Source: Rudaeicoccus suwonensis
Lineage (GTDB): Bacteria; Actinomycetota; Actinomycetes; Actinomycetales; Dermatophilaceae
Reading direction: 5' to 3'
DNA: 64,000 nt
Assembly: GCF_007829035.1 (NCBI RefSeq)
Contig: NZ_VIVQ01000005.1
Coordinates: forward strand, 1-64,000
Below are positions 59,176 to 64,000 of this stretch, piece by piece. A program made the position numbers and the translations under genes. Under the pieces are notes generated by a model. The model searched no databases, had not been told where the DNA came from, and saw only the letters and a list, made by a program, of their open reading frames with translations. Numbering within the stretch: position 1 is the stretch's first letter; each line of letters opens with the position of its first letter.

Positions 59176-60318
59176 TTATTCCTGCGCCAGCAGCGCTGGG
59201 ATCCGGTCGCGGGCGCGGATGGCGCGCTGCATGATGTTGGCGGCGTCCAGCGCGTCGGCGATCGTGACGTCCATATCCAGGTAGCGGTACGTGCCCAGCC
59301 GTCCCGCAAACGTCACCCGGGGCTCCTGCCCGGCGGCGTCGAGGTACGTCTGGAGAAGTGACTTGTCCTGCGCCAGCCGGACCGGGTAATAGGGAATGTC
59401 GTCCTCGCCTGCCAGCCGGGAGAACTCCCGGAATGCCACGGTCTTGTCGTGCTGCTCCCATGGCGCGAAGTGTTTGTGCTCGGAGATCCGGGTGAACGGC
59501 ACGTCGAGGTCGCCGTAATTCATGACCGCGCAGCCCTGCAGGTCGCCCTCCGCGCGAATCTCCTCGAAATCCAAGGTGCGGTAGCCGAGCCTGCCGAAGC
59601 GGTGCCCGAACCACGCGTCCAGCGGACCGGTCCAGATCGTGTGGTCGAACCGGTCATGCTGGTCCGGGTCGAACGGACTGCTCAGGTGCACCTCGATGCG
59701 GGGGTCATCCAGCATGCGCTCGACGATCGCGGTGTAACCCTCCCGTGGAATCGCCTGGTAGGGGTGAGCGAAGTATGAGTCCTCGTACGTGAAGCGCAGC
59801 GGCAGCCGCCGCAGCACCGAAGCCGGGATCTGCGTGGGCTCCAATCCCCACTGCTTGCGCGTGTATCCGAGGAAGAACGTCTCGTACAGTGGGCGGCCCA
59901 TCATCGACAGCGCCTGCTCCTCGAAGTTGCGCGGGTCGGTGATCGAGGAGTCCGACTGCTCGCTGATAAAGTCTCTCGCCTGCTCCGGATCGAGGGTTCG
60001 CCCGAAGAGCTGGTTGATGGTCAGCAGGTTGACCGGCAGCGAGTAAACCTTCCCGCCGATGGTGCTGAATACCCGGTGGTTGTAGGGCTGCATCGTGCCG
60101 AAGTCATTGATGTACTTCCAGACACGTTCATTGCCGGTGTGGAAGATGTGTGGCCCGTACCGGTGCACCATGATGCCCGTGTCTGGGTCGCGCTCGGTGT
60201 GGCAGTTGCCTCCGACGTGGCCGCGGGACTCGTGCACGGTCACCTGATGCCCCGCCTGCGCAAGTTCTCGTGCCATAACGGCTCCGCTGAAGCCTGCTCC
60301 TGCGATACCGAACTGCAT
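59176..60318 (-). CDS. glf: UDP-galactopyranose mutase
   Basis: A 380-residue flavoenzyme that converts UDP-galactopyranose to UDP-galactofuranose for cell-wall or capsule galactan. The FAD-binding motif GIAGAGFSGAVMARELAQAG is at the N-terminus; family blocks GGNCHTERD, YGPHIFHT, FFLGYTRKQWG, PREGYTAIVERML and PYYPVRLAQDKSLL are all present, with the Arg residues that bind UDP. Length is normal (about 380-390). ATG 60318 is chosen; the upstream frame belongs to an IS30 relic. The AREFSRL and DVPFTRISEHKHF stretches confirm the assignment. Confidence 0.96.
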   Translation of the reverse strand: MQFGIAGAGFSGAVMARELAQAGHQVTVHESRGHVGGNCHTERDPDTGIMVHRYGPHIFHTGNERVWKYINDFGTMQPYNHRVFSTIGGKVYSLPVNLLTINQLFGRTLDPEQARDFISEQSDSSITDPRNFEEQALSMMGRPLYETFFLGYTRKQWGLEPTQIPASVLRRLPLRFTYEDSYFAHPYQAIPREGYTAIVERMLDDPRIEVHLSSPFDPDQHDRFDHTIWTGPLDAWFGHRFGRLGYRTLDFEEIRAEGDLQGCAVMNYGDLDVPFTRISEHKHFAPWEQHDKTVAFREFSRLAGEDDIPYYPVRLAQDKSLLQTYLDAAGQEPRVTFAGRLGTYRYLDMDVTIADALDAANIMQRAIRARDRIPALLAQE

Positions 60319-60940
60319 TCTCGCGCCGCTCCTCGTCGTCTGTGGATCTGCCACGCGATCCCGCGGTGGGTCGACCCCATCCGGTGGATATCGGATTGAG
60401 CGTACGGGGTCCAGACAGATCCCGAGTTCCCTCAGTTTCTCGCGGGGCATGGCATACATATAGGAGTACACAGCTTCGTGAGACACCACCCGAGCGTTCC
60501 CGCACCGGGACTGGGCGCCACACCCAACGGGTCATCCTGGCGGGCTTTGGCAGCGGGTCGGCCCGCGGATCTGCTGCGTTTCGGGTCCGTCAGCACCCGC
60601 TCTGTCAGGATCTCATCACCGGCGATCTTGCTGACCTGCGAGCGTGCCCGACGGCGCTCGGAGCGCACGTCCGCGGTGACCATCCGTAGCCCAACGTTCG
60701 GGTCGAGTTCCTGCGTATCTCTCAGTTGATCACCGACGGCGAACGACGCAGATGGCCCGCGATCGCCCGAATCGGCCACTCCGCCTTCAACCCCGTCGTG
60801 ATCTCGATCCGATCGCCCGCCGTCACCATCCGCCGCTGCACCAGCCCATCCTGATCAACCCAGATCAGCCGCTGCCGACCAGCGCTATTGCGACAACGCA
60901 ATGACTCCGCCACGCAACACAAGCCTGATATAACTGCGGC
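60319..60940 (-). pseudogene. IS30-family transposase remnant
   Basis: Minus-strand pieces in different frames match the IS30 transposase N-terminus: ITTGLKAEWPIRAIAGHLRR (HTH), then VTADVRSERRRARSQVSKIA, and VSHEAVYSYMYAMPREKL (the second helix-turn-helix of the family) joined to the glf upstream region. At least two frameshifts and loss of the catalytic domain make it non-functional. It accounts for most of the 620 bases between glf and the HAD gene. Confidence 0.65.
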
Positions 60941-61582
60941 GTGCGTCAACTGGCCATGTTTGATCTGGATGACACCTTGGTGGATCACACCGGTGCAATC
61001 GATCGTGTGTTCATTGCTCTAGCAGAGGAGCGCTCGTGGGGGGCGGAGGGCCTGGCCTTCCTCAGGGCGGAGCAGGCGCGACCAGTCGACAACATCGAGT
61101 CCTTAAATCTCATCATCGAGAAGTACGGGACGGGCGAGACCCCTGACCAGCTTGCGGATCTATTGAACGATCGGGTACTTGACGCCTCGATAATGTTTGA
61201 CGGCGTACTCACGGCTCTAGCTCGTCTCCGTGACGCAGGTTGGGCTCTGGCATTGGTTACCAACGGATACGAGGTGTCGCAACGGCGAAAGCTTCGGGAC
61301 GGTCTGCTCGAACTGTTCGACACTCTGTGCTTCTCAGGGACGCAGGGCGTATGGAAACCCGATCCTAGGATCTTTGTCGCCGCGGCTGCAAACGCGGGCT
61401 TCCCTCCTGAGAGTGCTTGGGTAGTAGGCGATTCATGGGGGAACGACGTGGCTGGCGCGGCCGCGGTCGGGGCACGGTCGATCTGGGTTTCTCATGGACG
61501 GACGCCACCTACTAGCCCCTTCGCGGCCGACGTTATCGTTCCAACAGCTGTTGATGCCTGTGACTACCTCTGGAGCCTTTAG
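60941..61582 (+). CDS. HAD-family phosphatase
   Basis: A 213-residue HAD subfamily IA hydrolase. Motif I is MFDLDDTLVDHTG (nucleophile Asp8), motif II is ALVTNGYEVSQRRKL, motif III Lys in GVWKPDPRIF, and motif IV is VVGDSWGNDVAGAAAVGARS. The cap domain lies between. It dephosphorylates a small substrate, not deducible. TATAAC ends six or seven bases before GTG 60941, so the mRNA is probably leaderless. Confidence 0.92.
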   Translation: MRQLAMFDLDDTLVDHTGAIDRVFIALAEERSWGAEGLAFLRAEQARPVDNIESLNLIIEKYGTGETPDQLADLLNDRVLDASIMFDGVLTALARLRDAGWALALVTNGYEVSQRRKLRDGLLELFDTLCFSGTQGVWKPDPRIFVAAAANAGFPPESAWVVGDSWGNDVAGAAAVGARSIWVSHGRTPPTSPFAADVIVPTAVDACDYLWSL

Positions 61583-62215
61583 GCCGCTCCAACCACACAG
61601 TCTCGCTCGAAAGAAGTCTCTCTCGACCTGGCCGACAGCGCGCCACCTCGCGCACCGCCGGTTGAGTCCACTGCCAGACAAACTTCAGGCCGTCACCCGG
61701 CGCCACGGTTTCCTTCTCGTGTCGCCAGCGCTCGCTCCTTCCGCTGCGTCGTTCGAACCCTGCTCTCCCTATGCCCATACCCCCTGACTCTCGACCGCCG
61801 GCAGGCGGTCCTTTCACAAATTCAGGTGTGGAACAACCCACATCCGGCCCACCGAAACCGAGCTTCCTTGGGACGGTCATGAACTTCCTATGTACGTTCC
61901 GAGAACCCGCCCAAACGAGACCCGCACCCCCACAGTTGCGAGCCCTAGTCCTGGCGATTCACGAGCGTGGCGGATGTCGGCTCGATCCGGGCTAGTCGCC
62001 ACTGGTCGCGCCGACGAGAGGCAGTGCGCGACGGGATTGACCCGCTCTGTCCGCGAGAGGGCTTGACAGCGCGACTGGCAGAAGTTGATGGGGATCTCGC
62101 ACTCGAGGCGACGTCGTCACGGCGTGCTGATACGGGCGGCGCCATCAACGCTTGGAACACCAGTTCCGCGGAAGTGAAACCTAGCCCGATAAGCCCGGAT
62201 ACATATACTACGTAA
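61583..62215. other. Gene-free stretch before the acyltransferase-like genes
   Basis: About 630 bases with no supported gene; open frames are short and look random. TATACT at 62204-62209 lies seven bases before GTG 62216 and is a likely -10 box for a leaderless message. Confidence 0.5.
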
Positions 62216-63202
62216 GTGACCGCAGAGATCTTGACGACTGACTCGGCATCTGCGACAGACTCTCTGACACTTGCCGATGAAGAAGCGGTGTGTTCGCTCG
62301 ACTCGAGGAATCAGTTCTCCACAATCCAGGTCGATGGTTCACTGGCGATAGTCACATCAAATAGGATCGAGGCGTTCAGCCCGAGCTACCGAACGCTCCT
62401 TGGCATTCCGGGCGAGTCAGGCAGACGCCTCTTCATCGGTGGGGGTTTCGCGCGGATGCGCCCTGCCCATCAGTTCGGCAGTCTCAGCGCCGCCAACCGC
62501 AGGAGCGCTCTCTCAAAGATGGTGAGACTCGCATTAGAACGGGCGCGAGACGAGGATCGCGTCGCGGTCGCCCCGTTCATCGCCACGGACGACCTTCCAG
62601 CATTTGTTGCTGCAGCAGACGGTCTCGACCTCGGCCTTGATGTCGTCAAGAGGGAGAGCTGGTGCTACCTGGAACTCACCGAGGCTTGTGACATGGAATC
62701 ATTTGTCGCGTCCCGGGACCGTAAGGTGCGACAGACGTGGAACAGAGACATCAGGGACGCCGCAGAGCTCGGGTTCGAGTACGAGGTCGTCCCGTTCGAT
62801 GAAGACGTGACCCACGAAGCCGCCCCCTTCATTTCCGAGGTGGTGTCGAATAACGGCTTCACAGAAACCCCTTCATTAACCGAGTGGAGAATGAATTCAT
62901 ATCGTAGGCGTCCTGGGGGCCACTTCTATCTCCGAATCTCGATCGATGGCACGCCTGTCGCATACACGGCATGTCGAAAGTGGTCTAATGTACTCGACGT
63001 ACATACGGTTGGTGTCAAAAATGACTTACCGAGTCGGCGGGCTGCCTATCATTACGCTGGCTACGTTGCGCCGACCCTTATAGCTATCTCGATTGGTTCT
63101 GCGCGAGTGGATTTCGGGTACGCACACTCGGCACCGAAAATAGCGAGGGGATGTCAGCAGATTGAGCTGAACATGGTCCGGTTGGAGGGAATATTAAGCT
63201 GA
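62216..63202 (+). CDS. GNAT/FemAB-like acyltransferase
   Basis: A 328-residue protein with the two-lobed look of FemAB/GNAT-fold transferases: an N-terminal lobe (DRVAVAPFIATDDLPAFVAA), the helix-strand block SRDRKVRQTWNRDIRDAAEL then GFEYEVVPF, and the C-terminal core GGHFYLRISIDGTPVAYTAC and SRRAAYHYAGYVAPTL. Such proteins transfer amino acids or acyl groups to cell-wall precursors or peptides. Composition is less GC-rich than the transfer region. The next gene, starting at 63288, appears to be a paralogue. Confidence 0.65.
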   Translation: MTAEILTTDSASATDSLTLADEEAVCSLDSRNQFSTIQVDGSLAIVTSNRIEAFSPSYRTLLGIPGESGRRLFIGGGFARMRPAHQFGSLSAANRRSALSKMVRLALERARDEDRVAVAPFIATDDLPAFVAAADGLDLGLDVVKRESWCYLELTEACDMESFVASRDRKVRQTWNRDIRDAAELGFEYEVVPFDEDVTHEAAPFISEVVSNNGFTETPSLTEWRMNSYRRRPGGHFYLRISIDGTPVAYTACRKWSNVLDVHTVGVKNDLPSRRAAYHYAGYVAPTLIAISIGSARVDFGYAHSAPKIARGCQQIELNMVRLEGILS

Positions 63203-63287
63203 ATCCCATCGTCGCCGCCTTCCGCGTCGAGGGCCCTCGACCTGAGGGATTTAGCTCGTATCCGACACTTGCGTAACCGGAGGAAAC

Positions 63288-64000
63288 GTGAATCTCAACT
63301 TCTCGCTAGCCAACTCGGTCGAAGATTTCAGTCGGAACAGTTTCGAATCGCTTGGCGGGACCGCGGCGGTAACGGACTGCTACGGACGACTGAAACAGAT
63401 CGAGAAGGATCCGAGATGGCGCGTCGCCTATCTGGAGGGAAGTGCTAGCGGAGAGTTGGTATGTGCGACACCGCTCTTCGCCTGTCAAACCAGCCGCTGG
63501 CCGAACCCAGACTTATTCGAGGGGTCGAACCCGATCGCCACGGATACCTTAGTGGTGGGCAGTACGGCCGCGCACCGGACAACCCTCTACGTCGACCCCG
63601 AGCGCACCGATCCCCGCGCATACGCGCACCAGGTCTTTTCGTTCGTTAGAGATACTGATCGGACGACTGTTGCCTTCCCGTTTCAGGAGAGCGCCGCGGC
63701 CAGTTGGTTGAATTTCGCGTTCGAGTCCCGCATTACCTGGGTCGAGACAGAACCGACCGCGATGTACGAATCTCTCGACGCTCCGAATACGAAGCAGGTA
63801 CGCAAGTACCTGCGCAGAGACAGCAGACTCCTTGACGACATGTCAATCGAGTACAGCGTCAATGACTGGCAGGACGTGGCGAGGCGGGCGAGCACGATGA
63901 TCGCAGGACACGCTCGCGCTAAAGGGGGACGTGACGTCCCTGAGCTGGCTGAGTGGCGCTTCGATCAGTGGGCAAAATGCGAGGGAGTCCGTGTCGTTGT
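63288..64000 (+). CDS. GNAT/FemAB-like acyltransferase, 5' part only
   Basis: An open frame runs from GTG 63288 (with GGAGGA a few bases upstream) off the right edge, at least 237 residues. The N-terminus (LGGTAAVTDCYGRLKQIEKD) is followed by a lobe like that of the previous gene, with NTKQVRKYLRRDSRLLDDMS then IEYSV corresponding to the RDRKVRQTWNRD block, and WRFDQWAKCEGVRVVV at the edge. The two genes are 85 bases apart and may be one operon. Confidence 0.65.
   Translation, partial: MNLNFSLANSVEDFSRNSFESLGGTAAVTDCYGRLKQIEKDPRWRVAYLEGSASGELVCATPLFACQTSRWPNPDLFEGSNPIATDTLVVGSTAAHRTTLYVDPERTDPRAYAHQVFSFVRDTDRTTVAFPFQESAAASWLNFAFESRITWVETEPTAMYESLDAPNTKQVRKYLRRDSRLLDDMSIEYSVNDWQDVARRASTMIAGHARAKGGRDVPELAEWRFDQWAKCEGVRVV

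Noticed and set aside
60319-60489. N-terminal extension of glf to 60489
   Set aside because: The extra residues match an IS30 transposase, while FAD-binding Glf proteins begin directly with the GIAGAGFSG motif.
62063-62068. TTGACA as a -35 box for the acyltransferase-like gene
   Set aside because: No -10 box lies 16-18 bases downstream, and it is about 150 bases from the start; TATACT at 62204 is a better candidate.
61583-62215. tRNA or attachment site in the gene-free stretch
   Set aside because: I could not fold a cloverleaf or find an end repeat matching another part of the window. No integrase gene is present. No tRNA or rRNA was recognised anywhere in the window.

Overview
The window looks like part of a conjugative plasmid, or a plasmid-like integrative element, from a high-GC actinobacterium. 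I infer this from the GC-rich codon usage, frequent GTG/TTG starts, actinobacterial-type conjugation genes (SCO6880-like, VirB4, TraG/VirD4, DUF4913), a LexA box of the CGAAC-N4-GTTCG type, and several apparently leaderless genes. I cannot name the genus. A plasmid reading is favoured because partition genes (bases 3-772), a replication initiator with a CopG-like regulator (12292-14004), a relaxase/MobC pair with a candidate oriT (42449-44967) and a complete-looking type IV secretion operon (17318-34426) all lie in one stretch.

Layout: 1-5750 holds the end of a ParA/RHH partition pair, an AAA ATPase, and a run of minus-strand plasmid genes (including a DUF932 protein) built as promoter-gene-hairpin units that share a promoter and 5' leader. 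6383-8566 is an intact IS21-family element with a 6-bp target duplication. 8602-9574 holds an apparently LexA-controlled pair of small genes. 9759-12206, 35958-39965 and 40143-42359 encode three large secreted proteins that share modules (beta-sandwich, He_PIG and cysteine-paired propeller repeats; one carries a cutinase). 12292-14004 is the replication control locus. 14122-17179 holds a small secreted peptide, an ArsR/MFS pair and two XRE regulators. 17318-34426 is the transfer operon, with most genes overlapping by 1-4 bases. 42449-45388 holds relaxase, MobC, oriT and an AT-hook protein. 45395-47160 holds two possible defence-type genes. 47398-55191 is a membrane protein / OmpA-like lipoprotein / HicA-like / P-loop-Sel1 cluster with repeated leaders and a truncated gene copy. 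55313-56606 is a three-gene RHH / VbhA-like antitoxin / Fic operon. 56802-64000 is a decayed region with frameshifted genes, RHS and IS30 relics, followed by UDP-galactopyranose mutase, a HAD phosphatase and two GNAT/FemAB-like proteins.

The most striking observations concern how these parts connect. The Fic protein ends in a tail of about 67 residues that closely matches the C-terminus of the TOPRIM primase encoded in the transfer operon, as expected if both are exported by the conjugation channel (compare VbhT of Bartonella). The 14-bp palindrome GCTCCTTATGGAGC, abutting a -10 hexamer and containing the ATG, occurs both at the start of the CopG-like gene and at the start of the transfer operon. 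This suggests that one RHH repressor controls copy number and transfer together. The copG - antisense RNA - rep order resembles pMV158 although the Rep protein belongs to a different, actinobacterial family.
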